37,500 bases of DNA, from assembly GCA_963575745.1 (NCBI GenBank), contig CAUYUJ010016700.1, positions 202,590 to 240,089 of the forward strand, read 5' to 3'. The translations under genes were made by a program, and so were the position numbers. Source of the stretch: Prorocentrum cordatum (taxonomy: Eukaryota; Sar; Dinophyceae; Prorocentrales; Prorocentraceae). This document shows positions 9,633 to 18,609 of the stretch, one piece after another (positions within the stretch are counted from its first letter, which is position 1; every line of letters begins with the position of its first letter). The notes under the pieces were generated by a model, which made no database searches, was not told the DNA's origin, and saw only the letters and a program-made list of their open reading frames with translations.

Positions 9633-10915
9633 TCATATCCTCATCGAATCCAACAATAGGCATGGATGCCTCAAGACAGCGGGCGATCCTGGATCGCGCG
9701 CCGCCCGCGATGTCTCTGATAGCTTTGGCGGGCCGTCTGCTCCATAATAATGATGCCATGGGCCTGCACCGTTACCGAAGCGCACGAGTGCGCCGCTGTC
9801 CACGCGCGAGTCGCGGCAGCATGCGCGCGCCCTTGGCGAGGACAAAACAAATTCGAACACAGCATTGCAATGCAACGCGGGCTGCAAGGCAAGCGTCGCC
9901 GCCAACCACCACGCGCAAGCTTCCTCGCGATTCAGGGGCGCAAGCGAACGCGGTGGCCGGCTGCCCCTCAGCAGGGCCAAATCCAAATCCACGCACCATT
10001 GAAAAACGTTTATACGAAGCGCCCCACGGTCGCCGGGATGTTGGACGACGGTTTCTCTCGCACCCATATGCGCGAAAACCTGCCAATGATCGAATATATT
10101 GCGCAAGACTGGACATGGTCCATTATATCCTCCCCTGTCGCCCTTGTTCGCTGTAGGTCTAAGGCAGTCAACTAAGTCTCTTGGTTTGTAGTGGCGATGT
10201 CCAGCCTGCTTGGCGGTTGTATTTAAGAGCTCGAACGGCGCTCGCCACTGCAATTGCATCCGTCACAGCTTCCATGCTCACTCGGCGCGCCTGCTGTTCC
10301 CTGCTATGATCGGATGATTCCTTCGATCATTCATCGCCCGGCAGGTTCAAGTCGAGCAAGCATGCGGGATGACGCCCAAGTAGTACGTTGCAGGGCAAGC
10401 CCCACTGTAAAATTCAAACACATTGCTCGCGGAAAAAGCCTCGGGGAGACACCTTTAAAAATTGCACCAGTCTGTCGTTGCATTGTTAAGCTCTCTTCTA
10501 TAATGTGCACCTTGCCGCATAAGACGCCGCGGCTAGCCTCGACGGCGGTCGCGCGTCGACCTGGAGCTCGCAGCCCGAGCAGGGCGCCGCCGTCCATCGG
10601 GGCGGCTTTCGACGCGTCGTCGCGCAGAGCACCTTCCCCATCGGAGCATGGGCCTTTGCTGGTTCGCACGTACCCCGGCAATTTCGACGGGCATCTAAGA
10701 TGGCGCGAGAAGCACGGTCGGGGACCCCCTGCCCCGCGCACACTCTGACGCAGCGTCCGCAAATATGAAAGATGCCATGTAATTTTCCGAAACATCGGAT
10801 TACACTCAACCTCCACCTTGACGCGGCCAAGCAGACTCACGGGCGGCGCGGCGGAATTCCCAGGATTCCCCCACGGGAGACATCCCCTACAAGCGCTGCA
10901 GACCTCCTGGATCAT
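9633..10915 (-). pseudogene. decayed LTR-retroelement pol fragment (integrase C-terminal region)
   Basis: Two minus-strand frames in different phases, 10915-10331 and 10259-9633, together look like the end of an integrase. The second frame contains HYKPRDLVD, then a conserved-looking RPTANKG and GGYNGPCPVL. This matches the GDLVDYxRP...NKD..GW.GPxxV pattern that I associate with the SH3-like C-terminal domain of Ty3-type or related integrases in algae and protists. The upstream frame ends in a stretch (LQRTTWASSRMLARLEPAG) placed where integrases carry their TPY..FGR..LP segment. No catalytic D,D,E block can be identified upstream. The frame change near 10260-10330 and stops between the parts indicate decay. 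The element is unrelated to the copia gene at the right edge. The family assignment is from memory of motif shape, not a search. Confidence 0.45.
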
Positions 10916-10980
10916 GCCCAGACGGACAGAATGGAGGTCGACGTTTGGAAAAATAGCCGCGCCTTAGGCTCTTTGGCGCC

Positions 10981-11160
10981 ATGCCGTCTGAAGTACAGCC
11001 CCCGCAGTTCACGCCCGACAACTGCTGGGCCATGGCCCCCAAAGTCCTGGGCCATGGCGCCTTATCATTGTCCGGTGCGGCTGCCACTGACGAAAGCGAT
11101 CTCGACGTCGATCCATCCCGAGGATACTGGGAAGTACCCAGTTGGGCACAAGTATCCTGA
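10981..11160 (+). CDS. small hypothetical ORF (59 codons)
   Basis: It runs from ATG at 10981 to TGA at 11158-11160, and the nearest upstream in-frame stop is at 10954. The peptide has ordinary composition with an acidic centre (DESDLDVDPS) followed by RGYWEVPSWAQ, which looks more like selected protein than the neighbouring frames. A 9-bp inverted repeat around GGGCCATGG lies inside it. It could be the first exon of a gene or the start of a decayed transposon gag. No homologue is recognised. Confidence 0.25.
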   Translation: MPSEVQPPQFTPDNCWAMAPKVLGHGALSLSGAAATDESDLDVDPSRGYWEVPSWAQVS

Positions 11161-12476
11161 GCATACTTGCCCAGTCTTTCCTCGCCTCCTGCGCCTTGTG
11201 CAAGATAGCGCAACGGCCCTTTTATCCTTCCCTGCTGCACGCGGCGGCCCATCGGCTGGCATCTGCCCCCAGGGCGCCCCCAGGCCCTTCCCCCCGGCGA
11301 GCTCGGCGACCAGGTTCACCGAGGCCTGCTCGCCATCTTGCTGCTCTTGCAGGAGCATTGCACCCAGCGGGCGAATGACCACCTGGCGCTCCTTCCTGAT
11401 ACGAGCGCCCTCTCGCATATCCCGAGCGCCGCGAACCTCCTCGCGCGCCTCCCCCACCCCCCGCCCCCAACGCGCGACGCAGGCCACTGGCCACGCAATC
11501 CATCCTCACCTCCACCTCTGCATTTCGCGATGGGATCTCACCTCCATGCGCGGTCGAAATTCCGGCGGTCTCGCGCGCTCGTCCCTGTTGCTTGGCTAGA
11601 GGGCCGAGGGCGCCGCGAGCGCTGCCGGCCCGTTTCGCGGCATTCTCTGCGGCGCCCTTGGGCACAGAAAATGTCAGTTACCGCGGTCGCCCACGACGTC
11701 GCGGTTCAGGCTGAGGCCCAAGTGAAATTTGCACCTCGGCTTCCCGTCTGTTTGGCCCTGGACCAGCCCGCGTCGGCGCCTCTGCGCGTTGCCGCGCCAG
11801 CACTCTCGAGCGCGCCCGCTCCCGCGCGGGGCTCCGCCGCGTGGACGCACGGTGCACTTTCGGGCGGCGGTCGCCCGGCAACTCGTCGCAGTCGTCGCGC
11901 GTCTGCAGCGTCGTCGCGAGAGCAGGGCGCCCGAGCTGCAGGGCCCCCGATACCATCCCCGCGCCCGAAAATCCAGAGCGCGACACTTTGGCGAGGCTCC
12001 TCACTGTCCAGACGGCAACTGGGTCTACGATTCATGAACGGCGGGCAGGCGCAGATTCGGCGGCCCCCCTGGTCGTCGACAATCTCACGCTTCGACCGAC
12101 GCAATAGTCCGCATCTTGCGTTCGCTGCGGGCGACCCACCTTTAGCATTCCGCCATGCCCACGCGTTGTATTTCCAGTACAGACCATCGTCGTGCCAACA
12201 CGATCCCGCGCTGCCTCTGGCTCTGCCATCACCTCCCCAGCCCCTGAAACCTTTGGTGCCCTCGTCACCCGGTCCTAATCCACCCTGCAGCATGTGTAGA
12301 TCTCGCCCGCGCCTGCTGGCCGTAGATTGCGACGCGAGCGGTGGCGTGCACATTTCCCACAGTATCAGGGAACTGGTCGGACTCCGCAGCGGGCGCTGCT
12401 GGCGCGCCGATGGCCTGAAGCACTGTTCGCATGACGCATGGCAAACAAAACATAATCTCAGCTGCTTGCTCGTCGG
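11161..12476. other. GC-rich unassigned region with long overlapping frames
   Basis: A plus frame is open across 11338-12549 (403 codons) and a minus frame across 11706-12353 (215 codons). Both are Arg/Ala/Pro/Ser-rich with no domain. At this GC content long stop-free frames arise easily on both strands. The minus frame has one stretch of more ordinary composition near 12150-12230 (residues WHDDGLYWKYNAWAWRNAKG). No gene is supported. Confidence 0.3.
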
Positions 12477-12707
12477 ATGGATGTGTCTGACTTACCAACT
12501 GTTCCGACGCCCTCCGACGACTCTGTATCTGTATCTGTACCAGAGCTGAAGGCTGAAGGCGGCTCGGCTGGGCCACTGCAGTCCCACGGGGTCGCGGATG
12601 GCTGCGCAGTGGTGGCGTCTGGACTCTGTCCAATCATTGCTGCCAGCTGCCTGGTTGCCAATTGCCTGGCCGGTGAGGAAGGCCGTGCCGTCCGTGGGGT
12701 TGTCTGA
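12477..12707 (+). CDS. small hypothetical ORF (76 codons)
   Basis: It starts at ATG 12477 and ends at TGA 12705-12707. The N-terminal part is acidic and Ser/Pro-rich (TPSDDSVSVSVPE); the C-terminal part is small-residue rich and mildly hydrophobic (VVASGLCPIIAASCLVANCL), possibly one membrane segment. It is partly antisense to another open frame (minus 12458-12661). No family is recognised. It could equally be the 5-prime exon of a longer gene. Confidence 0.2.
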   Translation: MDVSDLPTVPTPSDDSVSVSVPELKAEGGSAGPLQSHGVADGCAVVASGLCPIIAASCLVANCLAGEEGRAVRGVV

Positions 12708-13991
12708 TCATATGTTGCAGCAAATTACTATCTTCTCCACCCCTGAGGAAGGCATCTTCTGTTTGAAAGCTGGTACATTGTGACGCGCTGCCACGTCCTC
12801 CGCCGAACACCCTACCAATGTTCCCAAGGGGTCTCTTGGCAAGATGGCCGAAAGAACGCATCCGTTCAAAGTATGAAATCATGCTCCACCTGAGTCCTGG
12901 GCATTTGGTGGTTGAGTGGCTGCAACGTATGTGAAGCCCGTACTGGCCCCCTCTCTCTCTCTCTCTCTGCAAGGCTCGAAACATGGTGGACCAGATCTGG
13001 AAGTTCGGGATCTCGAACCCAACCGAGTGTGCCTCGAGCCTGGCCATCTCGAACCGAATCTAGCCTGTGTCGAATCGATCCCTTTTCCTGCAGGCACACT
13101 GAATGAGTCTGGAACCCGAACTTAAGTGGCGCTCGTCTTCTCAATGTTCAAACCTGTTTCTCTGTGCTTACAAGAGATACTTAACAAGGTATGTTGTCAC
13201 GCCATTGGTGTCTATTCCGCAGTCGATGTTGCACGCGGGAATTCGTAGTGTTCTGATGCGGGAAGGAAGGTTCTTGTAAGACGGCCGCTTGATGTTGTGG
13301 TGTGTAGCGGCCGATTGTAACACTGAGCCACGCATGGACCTCATGGACGTAAGTCCTGAAGGGTGAAGCCCCCGCAGGGTCCTAGTTGAAGTACCCATAT
13401 GAGTGTAGCGTCGCCTGCACCACGCCGAATGTAGACTACAGCCAGTCCGAGTGCCACATATGATTCCAAGTAAGGGAATTTTTTAAGGTAGTGGGGAAAT
13501 GCCACTGACTCTTGGGGGTGACCTGATCTCTTGACGTTACGTTTTGCTGTTGACCGTCGCAAAACCTGTGGCTGCACGTATCCGTGCGTTGCAGAATTAT
13601 CAAGTAGATCAGCGTATGAAGGCCTGTTGTCGCGCTGATCGAAATTGTAGTACAGAGCGCAGGCGACGTGAAGCCGCGGTATGTATATCAAAAATCGTGT
13701 TGGGAACGCGGATGGCGGCAGATACAGGTGTAGCGGTCGTGGTGGATCGGTTGCTGGGCGCAGGCCCGTTGCCGAGCTCAGGCCCGTTGCTGGGCTGTCC
13801 ACGCCACTTTCTTGGTTCCGCTCCCCGAAGAGATGTCGGCACATGGTAGTCCGTATTGGTCATCCTTATGGTGCCGTGGGAAATTCTGAGCAACAGAGCC
13901 AGCCACACACAAGTGTGCGGCCAGCTCCGCTACCAGGTCGAACAGATGTGACGATGCAGAGATAGATAAGTAGTCACCGTTACTCAAATAG
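12708..13991. other. unassigned sequence, no gene seen
   Basis: Lower GC than the flanks. It contains a (CT)n run at 12951-12968. The longest frames (minus 13341-13844; minus 13778-14722, which extends right through the dispersed-repeat copy) show no domain. Confidence 0.4.
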
Positions 13992-14101
13992 CAGTCGTAC
14001 TGACTGGTCAGATCCTGATGCCTACACCTGAGCATACACGGCCGCGGATGCGCTCGCTCCCGCTTTGTTCCCGCTCGCTCACTAAGCAGCTCCCTTCGAG
14101 G
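13992..14101 (-). repeat. dispersed repeat, copy 2 (partner at 6831-6941)
   Basis: Same orientation as copy 1, 7161 bp away. The shared core is CTGAGCATA(A/C)ACGGCCGCGG followed by ATGCGCTCGC. Copy 1 is bordered by a GTAT microsatellite; copy 2 is not. Confidence 0.65.
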
Positions 14102-14708
14102 TACGATCGCCGAGTCAGGAACGAAAGGTCTCCTCTCGCCACGGCGAGCCACGGCCAGAAGCACCTCCCCCGACCACCCAACCTGAGGAGCTTCCCGAAA
14201 GCCAGAGCCCCTCCTGAGCCAGAGGGGGGCCCTCGGCTCAGCCAGCTGGCTGCAGGGCCGCGCAGCCGGCTGCCGTGAGACGCTGCGAGCGCGGAGGGCG
14301 CCGAGAGCGGGGGCGCCGAGGCGGGCCAGCCGGCGGACGGGCCCGCCCAGCGCCCGAGCGCGGTCGGGGCCCACCTCGGCTCCGGACGCCTCCTGGACGC
14401 CGCCGGCGTGGGGTGGTCCTCCGACCCCACCCGAGCGGCGAGCAAGGACGGGTCTTGCGCGGGGTGGCACAGCGATCGTCCGCGGCGGCCTGCGCGGGGC
14501 GCCCGCGCGGCACGCCACGTGGGAGACGAGGGCGCCTGCGCGCGACCTCACGCCGGGCAGCGTACGCGCCGGTGTCGAGGCCGACGACCCCGTGTTGTTT
14601 TTTTTGCGGCGCTCAGCTGCTCCCGAGCCATCCGGGTGGCCAGGAGTTCCTGAGGCCCCCGTACGGCAGGCTCGCGTCGTGACGACGCCGGCGATGGTTC
14701 TGCCATCG
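14102..14708. other. very GC-rich region, no gene seen
   Basis: Several Arg/Gly/Pro-rich frames overlap on both strands. A T-run (14595-14604) interrupts. No coding motif or repeat is recognised. Confidence 0.4.
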
Positions 14709-15041
14709 CGTGGATCGTTCAACCTTGAACGATTGGCGGCCCTTCGATCGCCAGGTCGTTCCAGAATGGCCGATTCTGAGCCACTGGCAGCGTTGAGCCT
14801 CGAACGCCCACGGCGGGGTCGCCGCCGCGTCGAGACTGCGCGAACCTGCAGTAGAGTCGGGGCGTTGACCCAAGGAGCCCCGAAGAAGGAACGAGATCAC
14901 AATGTTTCCATGAGTTAAACATCGTCTTCCCATCGAAAGCCTAAGGAGCACCTAAGGCGAAGTGCAAAACAAGTAGGGAACACCGAGCCCCTCCCCAACG
15001 AGAAGGGTTCCTTCTTCAGCGCCTCGACTGTACTTAGACAG
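14709..15041. repeat. dispersed segment left of foldback A copy 1
   Basis: It starts with a near-perfect palindrome, ATCGTTCAA-CC-TTGAACGAT (14714-14733), followed by GGCGGCCCTTCGATCGCCAGG. A related segment stands at 16582-16625 (GATCGTTCCACCTCGAACCGATC, then GCGGCCCCGATCGCTCAGGG), also upstream of a foldback A copy. The two larger units (about 14.71-15.17 and 16.58-17.04 kb) therefore appear to be copies of one compound repeat. Confidence 0.55.
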
Positions 15042-15169
15042 GCGCGTTCCACTAACTACTCGCAAATGGCCTGGATCCGCCGCAGGGGATTTACGATATG
15101 TTACATCGAGACGAACGAATGTGTTTCCGGGCGTTTGCGAGTAGGTATTTTGCGAGAAGTGGAACGCGC
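15042..15169. mobile_element. foldback A, copy 1 (empty-site copy)
   Basis: GCGCGTTCCACT (15042-15053) and its exact reverse complement AGTGGAACGCGC (15158-15169) bound a 128-bp segment. A second inverted word, CTACTCGCAAA, lies just inside each end (15056-15066 directly; inverted at 15133-15143). No coding capacity. The size and inverted ends fit a miniature inverted-repeat element (MITE-like). No convincing target duplication was found. It carries CGCAAATG once (15061-15068), where copy 2 is interrupted. Confidence 0.65.
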
Positions 15170-15559
15170 TCGGTGAATGCTGAGCGTGGGGCCGTGAAGC
15201 TGAAATGGAAGGAGAAAAAAAAACGAGGACAATCACCAAGACTGAACCCGGAAACGTCGGTGTCGATGTTGGTCGTACATGTTGGTCGTCACCATTTCAT
15301 GGATCATCCTCGCTAATCGGCGACGACCTGCATGGACCGTGACCAAGATCAACTTCGACAGGAGCCCTGATGGTCATCGTGTTTCTTCTCTCGACGCGGC
15401 GCTTCGACAAACTTATTTCAGTGGGCTTTCAAAAAGCCTCCAGGGGGCCTCTGTCTGTGGCACTGGAGTCTGACCGCGACGGCCTCTGGAGGCCCGCGGC
15501 AGCATCCTGAGAACCCCGTGGAGGTCGGCTGCTGGGCCCCCTGGTCTCTCGGTTGGCAA

Positions 15560-15724
15560 TCGACGGCGACGACGACGACGACGAGAACGACGACGACGAC
15601 GACGAAAACGACGAAAACGACGACGACAACAACCACGATCACGACCACGACCACGACGACGACCAGGACGACAACGACCACGCCAACAACCACGACCACG
15701 ACCACGACCACGACGACGACGAAA

Positions 15725-15791
<67 letters not shown>

Positions 15792-15840
15792 AAACGGCGA
15801 GGACGACGACGACGACGGCGGTGGCGGCGACGGCGGCGGG
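15560..15840. repeat. (GAC)n / (CGG)n trinucleotide microsatellite
   Basis: ACG-type triplets with AAC and CAC variants pass into pure GGC repeats around 15755-15790. It yields Asp-, Thr- or Val-rich spurious frames. Confidence 0.95.
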
Positions 15841-16097
15841 ACAACGACGGCAGCAGGTTGCGCCGCCCAGGGGGAGGGAGAAGGGAAGCAGGAAGACAGA
15901 ATGAGGACCTACACAGACATCCGACGTCGTCATTTTGTTCACAATGTGCACCCCCGACGTCTGGACAGCGTTCTCCGGGGCTGGTGCTTCATCCCGAACC
16001 TTTCCTTTCACAGCCCGATGGGGCCCGGCGAGGCCTGGAGCTGCAGAACCCCCCGCCCTCTCACGGCGCGAGAACGACGGGGAAGGAGGATGAGGAT

Positions 16098-16293
16098 AGG
16101 GGAACGGAGAATGACATAAACATACAAACTCGGAGGTCCGCGCGGTTTTGTTGGATTCGCGCTGGAGGCTCTCCCTGGCGCGCGGAGCGCGCCAGGGGCG
16201 ACGCTGGAGGCGCCGCCAAAGGGCTCCAGTGCGGATCCAAGAGGACGGCGCGGACCTCCGAGCTTTCATGTTTATGTCGTTCTTCGTTCCCCT
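16098..16293. mobile_element. foldback B, copy 1: full-length hairpin element
   Basis: The outer arms 16098-16145 and 16246-16293 are inverted repeats matching at 42 of 48 positions (they start AGGGGAACG and contain CTCGGAGGTCCGCGC). A second arm pair, 16151-16167 and 16224-16240, matches at 15 of 17. An innermost perfect 11-bp stem, 16173-16183 and 16187-16197, has loop GGA. The whole 196 bp can fold into one long hairpin. No open frame of interest. It resembles a MITE or foldback transposon; a hairpin small-RNA precursor is a less likely alternative. A target duplication could not be identified. Confidence 0.75.
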
Positions 16294-16424
16294 GGAGTCC
16301 TAGAGGAGGAGGACGACGAGGATGAGGATGAGGATGCCGCTGGATGCCTCACAGCGCGGGGTCGGCCGGGGACGAGAGGAGGGAGCGGGCGAGGAGCGGG
16401 CCGGACAGAAAAGCAGCAGGAGCA

Positions 16425-16562
16425 TCAGGGCTTCGGAGCTCCGCGCGCGGACGGCGCGCCACGGTGGGCGCCGGAGGCACCGCCAGGGAGGGGCCCAGCG
16501 CCGATCCCAGAAATCCGCGCGGACCTCCGAGTTTTTATGGTTATGCCATGTTCCGTTCCCCT
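16425..16562. mobile_element. foldback B, copy 2 (left arm lost or strongly diverged)
   Basis: The right part matches copy 1: GCGCGGACCTCCGAG (16518-16532), then a TTTATG.TTATG segment and GTTCCCCT at the end (16555-16562). The interior GCGCGCGGACGGCGCGCCA...CCGCCA aligns with the copy 1 interior. The expected left arm (AGGGGAACG...) is absent. Same orientation as copy 1, about 270 bp apart. Confidence 0.6.
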
Positions 16563-16743
16563 CTGTGTGTGACACCGCGTCGATCGTTCCACCTCGAACC
16601 GATCGCGGCCCCGATCGCTCAGGGTTGAAATTCGTCGGGTCAGCCAGTCGCGGCCCCGAGGGGTCATGCATGCCTGCAGCCGACGCGCTGCCACAAGGAA
16701 CGCCAGATCAGGAACGAACGGAGGGGCTGTCTTGACTAGACAA

Positions 16744-17042
16744 GCGCGTTCCACAACTGGAAGAGTAAGTACTCGCAAATGTCGGGTCGGGCGAAAGGGG
16801 GGGATAGCAAAGGGGAGGTTTGAGAATCAGCTCACGTAGCTGATTCTCCCGGCGCCTCCCGGCGCCGGAGGCGGCTATGTATCGAGGAATGGGCCCCTCG
16901 GTGAGGCCGAAAACAGCTGCATGCGGCAAATTTCGTAAGCCCCCCTTTCCCCATCCCCCCCTTTCGTCTGGCCCGCAAATGGCCCGGATCCGCCGCGGGG
17001 GATCTGCGACAAAGGAGGCACTCTGCGAGGAGTGGAACGCGC
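16744..17042. mobile_element. foldback A, copy 2, interrupted by a nested insertion
   Basis: The ends are GCGCGTTCCAC (16744-16754) and AGTGGAACGCGC (17031-17042), as in copy 1. Inside, CGCAAATG occurs at 16774-16781 and again at 16974-16981. Removing the DNA between leaves CGCAAATGGCCCGGATCCGC, which matches copy 1 (CGCAAATGGCCTGGATCCGC). The copy is therefore a 99-bp element carrying a 200-bp gain. Confidence 0.75.
16782..16973. mobile_element. nested 192-bp inverted-repeat element with 8-bp target duplication
   Basis: It is flanked by the direct repeat CGCAAATG, which the related copy at 15042 has only once. Near its left end is CGAAAGGGGGGGAT, whose reverse complement ATCCCCCCCTTTCG lies near the right end. 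Further inside is a perfect 11-bp hairpin GAGAATCAGCT-CACGT-AGCTGATTCTC (16822-16848), then a GCCTCC/GGAGGC hairpin (about 16854-16873). No coding capacity. An 8-bp target duplication is typical of hAT-type transposases, so a non-autonomous hAT-like element is a reasonable guess. The terminal bases were not matched to any named family. Confidence 0.75.
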
Positions 17043-17256
17043 TCGGTGATTGACCACGGCGGGCCCTGGCCGCGAACGGGTTCCCCCCGACTCGGGTCCA
17101 CGGGCCGGCCCGAAAACCCAAGCCCACCCTGAGTCTAAGGTTAGGTCGGCTAGTCCGAAAAATGCAAGGTGATTGAAAGATACGCCAAACATAAGCAAAA
17201 ATACTATTTTTATACATGAAAAAATCCTGGGACTATTGGTTGACTGCTTTTGAAGA

Positions 17257-17288
17257 TTCCTCCTGTAGAGGGACAAGCCCGACTGAAG
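17257..17288. repeat. direct repeat TTCCTCCTGTAGAGGGACA, copy 1
   Basis: Matches 18097-18128 at an 840-bp offset with only a few differences in 32 bases. Both copies are followed by GACT(G/T)AAG. The second copy directly precedes a foldback A right end. Confidence 0.7.
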
Positions 17289-17344
17289 TCGAAGGTGGTC
17301 CTTATTCTGGCACCTTGACTGTATATACCGTTGCTTGTGTCGGC

Positions 17345-17530
17345 GGCGAGCGGGGGGGGAAGTGAGAAGGAGAAGGCCTTCTCAAAAGGTTCGGAAGTCC
17401 CCTGGCCTCCCGAGAGAATTTTTCGAAGCCTGCCCCGGAGACAGGAACAAACTTCTCGGAAGGCGCGAGGGCTTTCTGAGAAGTCCCGCCGCCTTCTGAG
17501 AAGACCTTCTCCTTCTCGTTCCCCCCCCCC
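17345..17530. repeat. CTTCTGAGAAG-rich segment
   Basis: The palindrome-like word CTTCTGAGAAG and variants (TTCTCAAAAGG, CTTCTCGGAAGG, TTTCTGAGAAG) recur at least five times, followed by a C-run (17521-17533). Similar words build the inner arms of the foldback at 19229-19346, so the two may be related. Confidence 0.45.
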
Positions 17531-17758
17531 CCCTCGCTCGCCGACGACTGTCAGACAAGCGCGTTCCACGACTCGCAGAGTAACTACTCGCGAGTGGCCT
17601 GTTACGATATATTACTCCGATACAGACATGTGTTTTTCCAGACGTTCGCGAGGTGAACGTTTTTTTACTCTGCGTTTTGCCATTGGGCGGAAGGGGGGGG
17701 GTCTGGCCCTGGACCTCTGCTTAATGGCGTCTGTTTGGGACTGTGCGTCCTGTGGGGG

Positions 17759-17877
17759 AGACCCCACCTGCCTGAAACAGGCGCCAAAAAACAGCCCAAA
17801 AAATGCCAGCCCCTCCAGGGGGTGGGGGGGAGGAGGGGGTCCGAGGGCCCTCGCCGATCGGCAAAGCAATGAATAAG
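17759..17877. repeat. dispersed repeat C, copy 1 (partner at 20519-20629)
   Basis: Both copies start GA(C)CCCACCTGC, pass through GGCGCC, a G-run and a GAGGGCC...CGCCGA(T/C)CGGCA segment, and end in AATGAA. On the minus strand both give a similar peptide beginning near LCRSA(R/S)AL. The function of the ancestral sequence is unknown. Confidence 0.6.
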
Positions 17878-17957
17878 AAAACGATCACGAGTAGGCACTT
17901 TGTAAGTAGTGTTAGGTCGGGCCTGTCCCCCTACAGGAAGATGTTGGGCGATAAATG

Positions 17958-17978
17958 AAAAAAAAAAAAAAAAAAAAA

Positions 17979-18037
<59 letters not shown>
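17958..18037 (+). repeat. 80-nt poly(A) tract
   Basis: An A-run broken only by one C at 17979. ATAAATG stands directly before it. It could be the tail of a retroposed transcript, but no matching duplication was found on the two sides and no gene-like body is visible upstream. It could also be a simple homopolymer expansion. Confidence 0.95.
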
Positions 18038-18038
<1 letters not shown>

Positions 18039-18096
18039 ATGATCGAAAATAGGAGAAAAAAAAGTCACCTGACGACTCTTAAACTATTTGTGCATG

Positions 18097-18128
18097 TTCC
18101 TCCTGTAGAGGGACACGTCCGACTTAAG
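18097..18128. repeat. direct repeat TTCCTCCTGTAGAGGGACA, copy 2
   Basis: Second member of the pair with 17257-17288. Directly followed by a foldback A right end. Confidence 0.7.
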
Positions 18129-18331
18129 AGAAGTGGAACGCACTCGGTGAAGTGTGCTTCGAGCGGCCAAGCGCCGACGACGCCGGCGGGAGCGGCGGCG
18201 GGCCTGCCGGCGCCGCCGCGGGGGGCGCGGGGCCGCTCGCGCCGTGCGCCGGGGACAGCGCCGAGGCCGGCGCCGGCTGCACGAGGGCCATGCCAGGCAC
18301 TCCCGGGCGGGAGGCACGGGGGGGGGGCCTG

Positions 18332-18609
18332 GGTGGGCCAAGTGTCCACCACCAGCACTGTACCACGGGCAGGTCGGGGGAGAAGGCAGAGTGGGCAGGT
18401 CCTCCTCCTCCTCCTCCTCCTCCTCCTCCTCCTCCTCCTCCTCCTCCTCCTCCTCCTCCTCCTCCTCCTCCTCCTCCTCCTCCTCTTCGTCTCCTTCGTC
18501 TCCTCCTCCTCCTCCTCCTCCTCTCCTCCTCCTCCTCCTCCTCCCCCTCCTCCTCCTCCTTCGTCTCCTACCGAAGGTAGTGGTGGTGGAAAGTCGGCCC
18601 ATCAACCTA
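18332..18609. repeat. dispersed repeat D, copy 1, carrying a (TCC)n tract
   Basis: Flanks of the TCC tract (about 18399-18572) match those of the TCC tract at 21.1 kb. Before the tract both have GGGC(C/A)AA..TCC.CCACCA followed by GGGGGAGAAGG. After it both have AGGTAGTG or TGGTAGTG, then GGCCCATCAA. The microsatellite therefore travelled as part of a larger dispersed unit. The Leu- or Glu-rich frames here are repeat by-products. Confidence 0.65.

Larger units (their letters stand above)
17559..18143. mobile_element. foldback A, copy 3 (expanded; boundary pairing uncertain)
   Basis: The left end GCGCGTTCCAC (17559-17569) continues with ACTACTCGCGAGTGGCCTG and TTACGATAT, which aligns with the interior of copy 1. 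A right end, AGTGGAACGCAC (18132-18143) followed by TCGGTGAA as in the other copies, lies 585 bp away. If these belong together, about 450 bp, including an 80-nt A-run, has been gained. They could instead be halves of two elements. Confidence 0.4.

Noticed and set aside
11338-12549. 403-codon plus frame as a gene
   Set aside because: Overlaps long minus-strand frames, is Arg/Pro/Ser-rich throughout at high GC, and has no recognisable domain.
17958-18037. Poly(A) tail of a processed retrogene
   Set aside because: No coding body precedes it and no flanking duplication was found. Kept only as a homopolymer tract.
18399-18572. Poly-Leu frame suggesting a membrane protein
   Set aside because: It is the reading of the TCC tract in one phase; the other phases give poly-Ser and poly-Pro.
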